DNA of 64,000 bases, taken from assembly GCF_029784165.1 (NCBI RefSeq), contig NC_073694.1, positions 28,916,506-28,980,505 of the forward strand. The letters run 5' to 3'. Within the stretch, counting starts at the first letter, position 1. Each line of letters starts with the position of its first letter. Below the pieces are notes generated by a model that ran no database searches, was not told the origin of the DNA, and was given only the letters and a program-made list of their open reading frames with translations. This DNA comes from Wyeomyia smithii. Taxonomy: Eukaryota; Arthropoda; Insecta; Diptera; Culicidae. Below are positions 23,426-33,748 of the stretch, in pieces. A program made the translations under genes and the position numbers.

Positions 23426-26400
23426 CTAGACTGGGGCGTGGATGGATTTCAGGAAAACGTATATAAGGGACATGTAGGATAGGTCACGGCTCGCCAAGAC
23501 ATCACGAACAGGAACAGCCGGCTGTCTACCCTCGGCCTGCAGGGAAGCTATTAATTTAGACCTGGCGTCACGGTGTACAGGGCATGACCAAACCACATGC
23601 TCTATGTCGTGATAACCTTCACCACAGGCACAGATACCACTTTCCCCGAGCCCAACACGACGGAGGAGCGCGTCAAATCTATAGTGATTGGACATAAGCC
23701 GGGACATCACGCAAATGAAATCCCGACCTACATCCAACCCCTTGAACCACGGGTTCGTCGATACTTTGGGGATTATGGAATGTAACCACCTTCCCAATTC
23801 CCCTCTGGTCCAAGCATTTTGCCAACTGATGATCGTATTCTGACGTACAAGTGCGAAAAATTCATTAAAGGCAATTGGTCTTTCATAAATATCACCGTTT
23901 GTTGCGCCCACCTTAGCCAAAGAGTCCGCTTTCTCATTACCCGGTATCGAGCAGTGAGAAGGGACCCACGCTAAGGTAATCTGAGTGGATTTTTCGGATA
24001 AAGCACTCAGATGTTCCCGTATTTTCCCCAGGAAATACGGAGAGTGCTTAACATCTTTCATCGATCGGAGAGCCTCAATGGAACTGAGACTGTCCGTAAA
24101 GATGAAATAATGGTCCGTGGGCATTTTTTCGATAATCCCTAGGGTGTACTGAATTGCAGCTAATTCTGCGACGTAAACAGAAGCAGGATTATCGAGCTTA
24201 TGGGAGACGGTTAAATTGTTATTGAAGATACCGAAGCCAGTGGACCCATCAAGAAGTGATCCGTCAGTGTAGTACATATTGTCGCAGTTGATGTTTCGAT
24301 ATTTATTGGAAAAAATTTTAGGGATCTGCTGCACGCGTAAATGATCCGGGATTCCACGAGTTTCTTCTATCATGGATGTATCGAAAAACACAGTAGAATC
24401 AGAAGTATTTGATAAGTCGACACGATTTGGAATATTCGAAGAAGGGTTAATATTTTGGGACATGTGATTGAAATACAATGTCATAAAACGGGTTTGAGAA
24501 TGAAGTTCGATTAACCTTTCAAAATTTTCAATCACGGGACGGTTCAAGACCTCACATTTGATTAGAATACGAGAAGACAGGCTCCAGAAGCGGTTTTTCA
24601 ATGGTAGTACTCCAGCTAAAACCTCCAAACTCATCGTATGGGTCGACTGCATGCAACCTAAGGCGATACGCAAACAACGATATTGTATTCGCTCCAGTTT
24701 GATCAAATGTGTGTTTGCTGCGGAGCGGAAGCAGAAACACCCGTATTCAATAACAGACAATATCGTTGTTTGGTAAAGCCTTATAAGGTCTCCTGGATGG
24801 GCTCCCCACCATTGTCCGGTTATTGTACGAAGAAAATTCACTCTTTGTTGACATTTTTTCATCAGATACCTCACGTGACAACCCCAGGTGCCTTTAGAGT
24901 CGAACCAGACACCAAGATATTTGTGTACCAAAACCTGAGAAATCGTTTTACCCATTAATTGTGTTTGAAGCTGAGCAGGTTCATGCTTCCTAGAAAAAAC
25001 TACTATCTCAGTCTTCTCCGGAGAGAATTCGATACCTAGCTGTAAAGCCCAAGCAGACAAATTGTCCAAGGTATCTTGCAATGGTCCTTGCAAATCGGCA
25101 GCTTTGGCTCCTGTAACAGAGATAACACTGTCGTCTGCAAGTTGTCTTATCGTGCATGAATTTGCCAGACATTCGTCGATGTCATTTACATAAAAGTTGT
25201 AAAGAAGGGGGCTTAAACATGAGCCCTGGGGAAGACCCATGTAGCTAATGCGAAAAGTTGCCAAATCGCCATGCGTAAAATGCATGTGCTTTTCGGACAA
25301 CAAATTGTGCAAAAAATTGTTCAAAATTGGAGAAAATCCTTGTCGGTGAAGTTTACCCGAAAGAATGTCAATAGAAACGGAATCAAAAGCCCCCTTAATG
25401 TCCAAGAACGCAGACGCCATTTGTTCTTTACGAGCATACGCCAGCTGAATATCTGTTGAAAGCAACGCAAGACAATCATTCGTCCCTTTGGCATGGCGGA
25501 AGCCAAATTGAGTTTCTGATAGTAGACCATTTGATTCGACCCAGTGGTCTAAACGACGGAGTATCATTTTTTCCATCAATTTCCGGATACAGGACAGCAT
25601 TGCAATCGGCCTATAAGAGTTGTGATTAGAAGCTGGTTTCCCTGGTTTTTGGATGGCGATCACCTTCACTTGCCTCCAATCCTGCGGTACAATGTTTTGC
25701 TCCAGGAACTTATTGAACAAGTTCAACAAGCGCCTCTTGGCATTGCCGGGTAGATTCTTCAACAAGTTGAATTTGATTCTATCTAATCCAGGCGCGTTAT
25801 TGTTACAGGACAGGAGGGCAACTGAAAATTCTGCCATCGTAAAAGGTGATTCTATCGCGTCGTGGCCCGGAGACGCATCGCGAACAATATTTTGCTCAGG
25901 AACAGAGTCCGGACATACTTTCCTGGCAAAATCAAATATCCACCTACTTGAAGACTCCTCGCTTTCGTTGACCGTTACGCGATTCCGCATTCTTCGGGCT
26001 GTGTTCCAAAGAGTGCTCATCGATGTCTCCCTCGACGTCTCGTTCACGAACCGACGCCAATATCCACGTTTCTTTGCTTTAGCCAAGCTTTTAAGCTTGG
26101 TATCAAGCTCCGAATACCGTAAATAGTCGCCAGGTATACCTCCCGTCTGGTAGGCCTTAAACGCGTCGGATCTTTGCGTGTAGACATCGGAGCACTCTTG
26201 GTCCCACCACGGAGTGGGAGGCCGTTCTTTGATCGTTACGCCGGGATATTTCTTCGTTTGGGCTTGCAACGCGGCGTCGAGAATCAAGCCCGCGAGGAGG
26301 TTGTATTCTTCAAGTGGTGAATGATGTTGAATCGACTCGACCGCTTTTGAAATCATTTCCTCGTATAACTTCCAATCGACATTCCGTGTGAGGTCATACG

Positions 26401-27133
26401 GAATGTCAATTGGTCGCATGCGAGTTGACCCGTTAGTAATTGAAATAAGAATAGGCAGATGGTCGCTACCGTGAGGATCGAGGATTACCTTCCATGTGCA
26501 ATCCAACCGTAGCGACGTCGAACATAAGGATAGATCCAAAGCGCTTGGGCGCGCTGGAGGTTTCGGGATACGTGTCATTTCACCGTTGTTTAAAATAGTC
26601 ATGTCGAAGTCATCGCAAAGGTTATAGATTAAAGAGGAGCGGTTATCATTGTATGGGGAACCCCAAGCCACGCCATGAGAGTTGAAGTCTCCCAAAATCA
26701 AACGTGGCGAGGGAAGAAGTTCTATTAAATCAAAGAGCAGCCGTTGCCCAACCTGTGCTCTGGGGGGAATATATATTGAGGCAATACAAAGCTCTTTACC
26801 TTGTATTGTCATTTGACATGCGACAACTTCGATGCCTGGAATCGAGGGGAGGTTAATACGATAGAAAGAATAGCACTTTTTAATCCCTAAAAGTACTCCT
26901 CCATATGGGGTGTCTCGATCAAGGCGAATAATATTAAAATCATGGAAGTTGAGATCAATATTTGAAGTAAGCCAAGTTTCACAAAGGGAAAATGCATCGC
27001 ATTTGTTTTTATTTATCAAAACTTTAAACGAATCAATTTTTGGTAAAATACTTCTACAATTCCACTGTAAGACAGAGATAGAATCCTTCATATACGCAGT
27101 TGAATTAGGCATCGAAGGATACAATCGCTGCAA
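23426..27133 (-). CDS. I-clade ORF2 polyprotein: endonuclease, reverse transcriptase, RNase H
   Basis: 1,235 residues, uninterrupted. APE-type endonuclease at the N-terminus: QWNCRS (Asn25), CETWL (Glu52), GDFNSHG (about 147) and GSDHLPI (about 232), all key catalytic blocks. RT domain: PGLDRI, then YRPIAMLSC, QFGFRHAKGT, FLDIKGAFDSVS, GLPQGSCLSPLLYN, and the catalytic box as LADD at about 665-668, where Y/FADD is more usual. RNase H: YTDGS (Tyr955, Asp957), ELAAIQYTL, FTDSLS and WVPSHCSIPGNEKAD, so all four acidic/histidine positions are present. The C-terminus has CACGEGYHDIEHVVWSC, a CCHC-type motif. The start at 27133 overlaps the end of ORF1 by 29 bp in another frame. The protein nicks target DNA and copies the element RNA by target-primed reverse transcription. 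Many genome annotations would label this a jockey-type polymerase. Confidence 0.93.
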   Translation of the reverse strand: MQRLYPSMPNSTAYMKDSISVLQWNCRSILPKIDSFKVLINKNKCDAFSLCETWLTSNIDLNFHDFNIIRLDRDTPYGGVLLGIKKCYSFYRINLPSIPGIEVVACQMTIQGKELCIASIYIPPRAQVGQRLLFDLIELLPSPRLILGDFNSHGVAWGSPYNDNRSSLIYNLCDDFDMTILNNGEMTRIPKPPARPSALDLSLCSTSLRLDCTWKVILDPHGSDHLPILISITNGSTRMRPIDIPYDLTRNVDWKLYEEMISKAVESIQHHSPLEEYNLLAGLILDAALQAQTKKYPGVTIKERPPTPWWDQECSDVYTQRSDAFKAYQTGGIPGDYLRYSELDTKLKSLAKAKKRGYWRRFVNETSRETSMSTLWNTARRMRNRVTVNESEESSSRWIFDFARKVCPDSVPEQNIVRDASPGHDAIESPFTMAEFSVALLSCNNNAPGLDRIKFNLLKNLPGNAKRRLLNLFNKFLEQNIVPQDWRQVKVIAIQKPGKPASNHNSYRPIAMLSCIRKLMEKMILRRLDHWVESNGLLSETQFGFRHAKGTNDCLALLSTDIQLAYARKEQMASAFLDIKGAFDSVSIDILSGKLHRQGFSPILNNFLHNLLSEKHMHFTHGDLATFRISYMGLPQGSCLSPLLYNFYVNDIDECLANSCTIRQLADDSVISVTGAKAADLQGPLQDTLDNLSAWALQLGIEFSPEKTEIVVFSRKHEPAQLQTQLMGKTISQVLVHKYLGVWFDSKGTWGCHVRYLMKKCQQRVNFLRTITGQWWGAHPGDLIRLYQTTILSVIEYGCFCFRSAANTHLIKLERIQYRCLRIALGCMQSTHTMSLEVLAGVLPLKNRFWSLSSRILIKCEVLNRPVIENFERLIELHSQTRFMTLYFNHMSQNINPSSNIPNRVDLSNTSDSTVFFDTSMIEETRGIPDHLRVQQIPKIFSNKYRNINCDNMYYTDGSLLDGSTGFGIFNNNLTVSHKLDNPASVYVAELAAIQYTLGIIEKMPTDHYFIFTDSLSSIEALRSMKDVKHSPYFLGKIREHLSALSEKSTQITLAWVPSHCSIPGNEKADSLAKVGATNGDIYERPIAFNEFFALVRQNTIISWQNAWTRGELGRWLHSIIPKVSTNPWFKGLDVGRDFICVMSRLMSNHYRFDALLRRVGLGESGICACGEGYHDIEHVVWSCPVHRDARSKLIASLQAEGRQPAVPVRDVLASRDLSYMSLIYVFLKSIHAPV

Positions 27134-28475
27134 GGAGAGGCCATTGGGCAGTCAACTGCTTCAAAAATGATCTAACTGTTGGGAGGAATGCTGTAAGAAA
27201 AATTTTAATTGGATCGGGTACATTGAAAGTTTCAAAAATCCAGTCCACAATGTCAGAAAATTTCACTAATCCAGAGTTTGTTTCATCAACTGGGAGTGTA
27301 AAAGGAGCAACTGGGGTTTTAGATGTTCCTGGCAGTGCTGGGAACTCCTTCTGGGACTTTAAATTTGCCAGCCCAGGAGGAGTTTGCTTCGGTTTTTCCG
27401 CAGCACTGTTTGGTTTGTTTGTATCTTTCATTTCACTTTGAGAAATCTTAGGACCTTTTCTGGGAAGTTTAGGAGAGGAAATATTTTTCCTCTTTCTAGA
27501 CTCCCCAGGATTGGCGTAAGATGCTCCCGCTGGTGAATCGTCAGAATCGGTTTCATCAGAGGACAACAGATCGAAGGGGTTCGAAGTAACGGGAGAAGTG
27601 GTAACGGTCTTCTTCAGCATGTCAGCGTAGGAACGCTTTGAACGCTCTTTGAGAGACCGTTTTATTTTATCCCTGCGCTGCATGTACACCGCACATGTCG
27701 AGAGCTCATGCAGATTTTCTCCGCAGTGAATACACTTTTCAGCGTTAACACTGCAAGAATCTTCCGCATGAGACTCCCCACACTTGCCACAACGTGCCTT
27801 ATTGCAGCAGTAGGCGGCTGTATGGCCTAACTGCTTGCAATTCAGGCAGTTCATGACGCGGGGCACGTAGAGCCTCACAGGGAGACGAACCCGGTGGATC
27901 GAGACGTGGCTTGGTAGTGCAGACCCGGCGAACGTAACTCGAAACGAGTCTGACGGAGTGTATACTGTTTTGCCACCGATGATCGATGCTGACCGCAATT
28001 GCTTGCAGTCGAGCACCTTTACTTCGGGACACGTTTTGTTCTTAAAGCACCCTTTGGCACTTTGCAGTATACACTCGACGGACAGACTCGAATCGGTTAT
28101 GACACCGTCGATCTCCACGTCTCTTGCGGGTATGTAAACGCGATACTCGCGTGTGAAGAGCTCAGAGCAAGCTATATCGTTGGCCTCTTTCAGGTTACCG
28201 ACCACGACACGGAGCTTGTTAGGCCGGACCTTGGAAATTTCGGTCACGCCCTTGTACTCCTTCGTCAGGTTTTTAGAAATCTGCAAGAGGTTCAACTTTT
28301 TCGATTTCGGTCCTGCCTTTGGCCGAAAATAAACAGTATAGCTGCCCTGGGCTCCGTCTGGGTAAAGCCTGGGGCGAGGGGGGACTGAAGAATGAACAGG
28401 GGAGGGGGTAACAGAAGGGTCAGGGTCAGAGGGGTTCGGGGATGGTGGCGCGGGAGGCGAGGGATCTACATCCAT
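27105..28475 (-). CDS. I-clade ORF1 (gag-like) nucleic-acid-binding protein
   Basis: 456 residues, open. Proline-rich N-terminus (about 1-40), a central domain (about 46-205) typical of I/Jockey gag proteins, then three zinc knuckles: Cys210-Cys213-His218-Cys223, Cys229-Cys232-His236-Cys241 and Cys248-Cys251-His256-Cys261. These are followed by a basic stretch containing RSYADMLKK, then a Ser/Pro/Lys-rich region and a hydrophobic C-terminal tail. It should coat element RNA to form the RNP. It lies upstream of ORF2 and overlaps it by 29 bp, so ORF2 would need reinitiation or a similar mechanism. Confidence 0.92.
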   Translation of the reverse strand: MDVDPSPPAPPSPNPSDPDPSVTPSPVHSSVPPRPRLYPDGAQGSYTVYFRPKAGPKSKKLNLLQISKNLTKEYKGVTEISKVRPNKLRVVVGNLKEANDIACSELFTREYRVYIPARDVEIDGVITDSSLSVECILQSAKGCFKNKTCPEVKVLDCKQLRSASIIGGKTVYTPSDSFRVTFAGSALPSHVSIHRVRLPVRLYVPRVMNCLNCKQLGHTAAYCCNKARCGKCGESHAEDSCSVNAEKCIHCGENLHELSTCAVYMQRRDKIKRSLKERSKRSYADMLKKTVTTSPVTSNPFDLLSSDETDSDDSPAGASYANPGESRKRKNISSPKLPRKGPKISQSEMKDTNKPNSAAEKPKQTPPGLANLKSQKEFPALPGTSKTPVAPFTLPVDETNSGLVKFSDIVDWIFETFNVPDPIKIFLTAFLPTVRSFLKQLTAQWPLLAAIVSFDA

Positions 28476-28917
28476 CGCGCTAAGTCTAGCGCACTAGCGC
28501 TGACAAGAACACGTACCTTATTATTTCTCCCTTCCAGTAAGGTTGGTTGTCCGATCGTTCGAAGTAGCAGCCGTTACAGCCAGCAGCACCAATACAGCAG
28601 CACCAAACAGCCACCAGCAGCGAGCCAGGTGTGAGATCACTCCACACAGCGATACAACTCGCTGACACTGATGGCTTCTTCTTTTTCCTCGTTTGTGTCT
28701 CGTCCACTGCTGTAGCACAATCCAGCCAGCAGCCAAATCGGCTTACGCACCAGCTGGCAGTCACGATGCGAAACAGTTGCACAAAGGCACGACCTTGAAC
28801 CCGGATTTATTTCACTTGACCAGGCAAACAATGCCAACACTTGTTCACACGTCTTTTGTTTTATACTCTATCGGACCGATCACCAAACACGTCCAGTACT
28901 GATGCGTGTTCGGCACA
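28476..28917 (-). promoter_or_regulatory. 5' leader with presumed internal promoter of the I-clade element
   Basis: On the minus strand the element begins TGTGCCGAACACGCATCAGT, just inside the candidate target duplication. I-type elements carry an internal RNA polymerase II promoter in this leader (family knowledge). The start contains a CAGT initiator-like word within the first 25 bases. It is about 53% GC with CAGCAG runs; no long ORF. Confidence 0.45.
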
Positions 28918-29381
28918 GAATGATTTTTTTTTTTATTCATATTTTTTAGTTTTCTCGATTTTTCTTCAACCAATAACCGCCAAGAGAAAGCTATCATGAT
29001 TTCTAATGTTGCCAAGGAGGTTGGCCGGAATCGGTCAACTGGTTTCGGATACATGGCCGGAACATGTTTCGATAATATAATGGCCATGACCAAAACAATG
29101 ATTACCATGCCTACCATATGTACCATGTCTCTAATTACTTTAGTGGTCATATCAAGTGTCTAGGTCGCCATTGGGACCTATTCCGTTTGTGTTACAGACT
29201 TCCGGACTATTGTACCAAAACCCACCAAGCAACACTTATAACGACTAAAAATCCAAAAAATCCCTAGAGTCTAAGTCATCATAGCACGCCAAAAAGGTAA
29301 AAAACTATGGTGAAAAACAACCGTTCGATTTTGGCAACATGAAAAATTTTGACGTGTTGCCAAAATCGAACGGGTCCTGTA

Positions 29382-30470
29382 TTTTCACAAAAAAATTTAG
29401 TTTTGTTGTAACAGCAGCTTTGTTCTTTACCAGTGAAATAGTTTCCGTGTGCATTACAGCAACTTCTTTCATTTGATTTAAAATTATTTTATACTAGAAT
29501 ATGGTACCAATCGTACAACATAACATTTTATATACCACAAATAACGTCTGAAGGACTAGGAGTTGTAATAGTAAGATCTAATAATTAGAGTTGAACTTCG
29601 AAAAGATGTTTATCTGGTTTAGTAAAAAGCAAGTACATAAATAATGAACCAAAGTCAACAACAAAATTAAAACAAATTTAAATCATAAGAAAAATGAATC
29701 GTCTGAGATAACATGTTAATTACACGAGACGAAAATCAGTCAAAAACAAAAGTCAGAAACATGCAATCAAAATAAATAAAATCAAAACAAAAAATTAATC
29801 GTTTGATTGAGGTTACTTACCAGCATAATTTGAGCTGATCAGGTGAGAGTTTTCTCCAACGTCGTTCTCAGGACTCTCTTGTTCATTAGGTTCGAAGTTT
29901 AGTCTGCAAGAAATTCTTGTTAAAATATGTGAAAAATTGAAAAGTGAAATACCACTTCCCATAATAAGTGTTCGAAGAGTTGGTACAGTTTCATCGGATG
30001 GTTGGGATGGATCATATCAACACGATTTTCACAAGTTTCATAAACAGCGAATACATTGATAATTAATAAAAGTTGAATACATAAAATATAATCAATTTTA
30101 ATTAAAAGGGAACATTCAGTTTCGAGATCATTCATTTTTGGTCTGAAATAGCTATGTAGATTATTCCGTTGATGTCCTTTTTCCCGCATTTAAAATATAT
30201 TTTTCGACGTTTCCCACTAAAAATTTTCCTAGGTATTTTCCATGTCGTGATGGCTAACGCTTTAAGAATGAGAGGCTTATAAAATTGGAAACCAGATATA
30301 CATATTCGCATAGATGTTGTAAACGTTGCTGCCCTCTCTTGAAAAAACCCCGATTTGTAAGTTGAGAACTGTCAACGTCAGTGTTCCGCTCTATTTCACA
30401 CTCACACCACCGCGCGTAGAGCGCGCTGAAATTTCAACGAAAGACACGCGCGGGGCTTTCGATGTTCATG
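29382..30470. other. AT-rich DNA, no gene recognised
   Basis: Only short open frames with no similarity I recognise (for example 29920-30189 minus). Confidence 0.4.
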
Positions 30471-30600
30471 GACCATTTTACGAACTGACAGGATCCTGCT
30501 GATATTGATGCTGCTTTTACGTGCGTTATGTCAACGGTTCCGAGCTTTCTGTCAAAATTTGATTCATGGATTAAGTTCACAAACGTCTCGTAAAATGGTC
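30471..30600. mobile_element. Small foldback element, GACCATTTTACGA ends
   Basis: Perfect 13-bp inverted ends GACCATTTTACGA and TCGTAAAATGGTC 130 bp apart. No clear target duplication could be assigned, so the exact borders and class are open. Confidence 0.5.
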
Positions 30601-33178
30601 TATTACAGTCATATAGAAGAAAAGAAAATCTGGTATTTTATATAGGCTAACCTGTTTGTTTGTCATACGATCGAAAATCTGGCAAAACCCAGATTCATCT
30701 GGCACAATGGTAACGCTGTGTGCGCCAGTGTTATCAGAACTGTCAGCAGAAGCGCTATAACCTGATAGTTGTCAGTTGAAAATGACATTATCACACCTTG
30801 ATTGTAATAATGCGACAAAATGGAGCTTACTTGACGCGTATTCAACAAATTGAGAAATTGCATGAATTCTTGAAAATACACGGATATTCTCAAAGGCTCA
30901 ATCGTGTTGAAAAAAGTTTATGTGGTTTCTGAAAAAAATCTGGAACCTTTTAGGAAAGTTTGTTGTCATTACCTCCAACTTTCGTCCTATTTGTGAAAAA
31001 AATTTTAAAAGCAATTTGTATACTTTTTATAGCAATTTTTACAATTTAAATTCGACTATGTGTTTTGATAAGAAATACTGAATGTTCCTTTTAATCACAA
31101 GCACAAACTCGCAACTTATTTTATTCACCAACATCGAACAAAGTATTCAATTTCATCCATTTCCTCAACCACTGACCGAATCGAATCGGCACTAATCCCT
31201 TTCGGGTTCGAGTTTGTTTTGACTGCCGGTGCTTTGTTCTACGCATGTAATTACTGCTCTTTTTTCACATGCAAAAACTTACAAATGGCCAACCGGGGGC
31301 CCACCCCCGGAGCTCGTGACCTGATTCTAGTTTTTTTTTTCTCTTTCATGTCCTCTAGGAAGAAAAAACTTAAATCAGAAAGAGAGAGAGAGGTAGGATT
31401 AACATCCTAATCCCTAATATAGTTTTGTTCGAGTTGCGCTTTTTTTCTGTTCTGCCCCAGGCACAGGTAAAGCGATTCTCATTAAAAATGTAAACAAAAA
31501 TTTTCCGCTCTTTAGCACAGACAATCGCTGACGGAGAATAGAGTTAATCCGGCTGTGTTTCGGTTCGCCCGAGCGGAAACGGCAACAATTGATCCTCAGC
31601 TAGGTTGATCGACAACGACGACGAAGAGCGAAGGAAATAAATTAGATGCATTCTTTATCCGACAGCTTCTTGATCCTTTCCGAGCTGCTACCGCTTCGGT
31701 TGGTGCCGGGTCCAAGACGCATAACTCGGTGCGCAAATTGCATGCGTATTCAAATCTGCATTCCTTCCGAGAGAGCTTCCTCTCGGAATCTTTTGTTGCC
31801 CGCCGCCACTTCCTTCAGGATCCGAAAGGTTTGCTTCTTTTTTTTCTCTATCCCACTCGCTCATTGTGCAAAAAATATGAACAAATCTGAATATCCTCGA
31901 GGGTCCATTCAGCACCGAAGCTAGTTCCGGTGCGCGCGGCTCTTTGGCCGTATTTGCATCATCGTCGTCGTCTCGCACCAGAAAAACTGAAGGAACAATA
32001 CCGAAATTATTCCCTGCGGAGATGTGCAGCACGAATAGGACAAAGAGATTAATATCCGAATTTCCGACGCTCGTCTTGTCTTGTTGTTGTACCGTGAATG
32101 CAGGAAAAGAGTAAAAAAAAATTTTTGTTCCTTCGATCGGAACCTTGTTTTGGGCTCGTGTCGGGCTGCTGCTCCCGGAGGAATGCAACACTTCGTCGTC
32201 GTCGTTGTTCCGTGATAGGACCCAGACGAAAAGGATGCGATTGAATGCGAAAGCCTTTCGGCTGAAGTTTTGGTTGAATAAAAAAAAGCTTAATTCGAGA
32301 AGGTAGAAATTTATGCATTTTTGCCCGCACTGTGAGATATGGTGTGGATGATTACGAGCTCTATCGGTGTTTTTTCCCGGTCAAAACTCCGACAGAGGAA
32401 TCACAAATTTGTTTAGATTTATGGACACCGGAGGGAATGCGTCGAGTTTGAAATATGGCTACTAACAAGATGGAAGGTGAAAAATTATCACACGAAAGCC
32501 ACTTTTTTATTCACGAGTGTTTTTGCTGAAGTTTGAATAGAATCCGAAGCTTCATCCAGTATTTCCAGTTATTACCTATAACGCATTCAATTCCACTGCG
32601 TTGCAGTTTGCGCCTTCTGCGAGCTAAGCCTACATTTTCGCTCTCTCATCACGTATGCACCATAACTTATTCCCGATCAAAATCATTGTCCTAGAAACCT
32701 ACATATCCGATGTAGACATACAAAGACCGACCCAGATAAACCCAGCAAACCGCAAAAAACCTACACCTTCTATCGGGTTCGACAGAAAAAAATTAGAAAA
32801 GAAAAACAACAACATAAACAACACCGGAAAACATGCGCATAATTATTTCCAATTCAAAGCCAAAAGGGGTTAAGCCTGTGGTTAAGCGTGGCTTCGAAAC
32901 CAGCCCAAAAGCCCTAGCGCCCCAGAGTGTCCTGGAATCAAAGAAGATCAAACGATGACGATCACGATGCTGGCTGAAAAATGTGTCTATTCATCGTTCC
33001 GAGGGCAAGGATTTTTCGATGCGGCTGGCGAAAGGATTTAGGATTTTTATTCAAATTCCAAGGCGCAGAGCAAATCAAGCACAAAAGCCGAAGCGAACGC
33101 AAAAGGGGTGTAGAATTGTTTGCATTTCAAATTGAGTTTTGTGTTATTTTTTTCTCTTATTCTTCGTTTTTATTATAG
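30601..33178. other. Low-transposon region, possible host intron or 5' region
   Basis: No element ends or known proteins. 31.5-32.4 kb has mixed composition with a 167-codon minus-strand frame (31688-32191) whose protein is low-complexity and unlike any family I know. A candidate exon follows at 33179, so this may be intronic DNA of a plus-strand gene. Confidence 0.35.
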
Positions 33179-33221
33179 GTGAAGATCCGATCAGTTTCAC
33201 CTGGGAGACTCTGAACCTGAG
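33179..33221 (+). other. Candidate 43-nt internal exon (host gene unknown)
   Basis: A T-rich tract ending TATTATAG (acceptor) precedes 43 nt that end in CTGAG followed by GTGAGT (near-perfect donor). One frame is open: EDPISFTWETLNL plus two leftover bases. Other frames contain stops. I do not recognise the protein. The length is not a multiple of three and its end phase does not match the 33692 candidate directly, so an intervening exon or a different gene model would be needed. Confidence 0.35.
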
Positions 33222-33429
33222 GTGAGTTTATCTGGGCCGGGTTGGGAGGAGAAAGTTTAGTTGACTCTATTCTTCTGCGTCTGAATGGGTGCCCAGAAAG
33301 GATTGATGCTGGTGATCATGATCGAGTGACGAGTGCAAATTGAAACAAGTAACTGGCAAAAGAGCATATGGCCGAAAGTATCGAATGTCCTTTCTGATTT
33401 TTGGCACTTTCACGCTTTAGGCGAATAAC

Positions 33430-33457
33430 AAAAAAAAAAAAAAAAAAAAAAAAAAAA
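33430..33457. repeat. Poly(A) tract, 28 bp
   Basis: Uninterrupted A run; may be the tail of an old retroposed sequence, but no 5' body was recognised next to it. Confidence 0.9.
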
Positions 33458-33691
33458 CAAGACTAAATCCTAAACATTGGTTGCATTCGTTCAGATCCTG
33501 GGAACAATAGGATTTGCAATCTGGCAGGATTCGTGTCGCGTCGAAAAACGGATTCAAAGGATTGGCCCACGCAGCAGATGAGTAATGATCGTTCGGGATC
33601 TGTCATCGAGTGTTTTTGTTCTAGAGTGTTTATGCACCGTCAGCTTCGGTTTCTCGTACTCCGGTGTGTCACGCGTGCTTCCTGCTGGCAG

Positions 33692-33748
33692 ATGCTAAGA
33701 GCCTGTTGGAAGTGCGAGCATATGGACAGAAATTAGCCAACTTGCTGG
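33692..33748 (+). other. Candidate 57-nt internal exon (host gene unknown)
   Basis: A pyrimidine-containing tract ending TTCCTGCTGGCAG precedes 57 nt ending at CTTGCTGG, followed by GTAAGTGA, a strong donor. One frame is open and reads AKSLLEVRAYGQKLANLL. The length is a multiple of three, as in a cassette exon. The other two frames contain stops. No family recognised. It lies about 0.5 kb after the 43-nt candidate on the same strand. Confidence 0.35.

Larger units (their letters stand above)
23052..28917 (-). mobile_element. Nearly complete I-clade non-LTR retrotransposon
   Basis: Two open, overlapping ORFs lie between a 442-bp 5' leader and a 374-bp 3' region that ends in a short poly(A) (plus-strand T run 23052-23061). 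Candidate target duplications are GAATGGTTTTTTTATTCAT (23034-23052) and the same words with one substitution and a longer T run at 28918-28940. Length (about 5.9 kb) and gene order (CCHC gag; then endonuclease, RT, RNase H and a C-terminal Cys/His motif) fit the I clade (I factor, mosquito MosquI). With no stop or frameshift seen in either ORF, it may be recently active. Confidence 0.85.
22950..29379. mobile_element. TA-flanked MITE that hosts the I-clade retrotransposon
   Basis: Left end CAGACCCCGTTCGATTTTGG and right end the complement of CAGGACCCGTTCGATTTTGG, flanked by TA (22948-22949, 29380-29381), as in Tc1/mariner-derived MITEs. The motif GTTCGATTTTGGCA recurs inside the right arm at about 29322-29336. 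The retrotransposon 23052-28917 lies within, leaving about 0.56 kb of MITE proper. Confidence 0.75.

Noticed and set aside
31688..32191. 167-codon minus-strand ORF
   Set aside because: Composition is low-complexity with no recognisable motif, no conserved start context and no splice support; left as unassigned.
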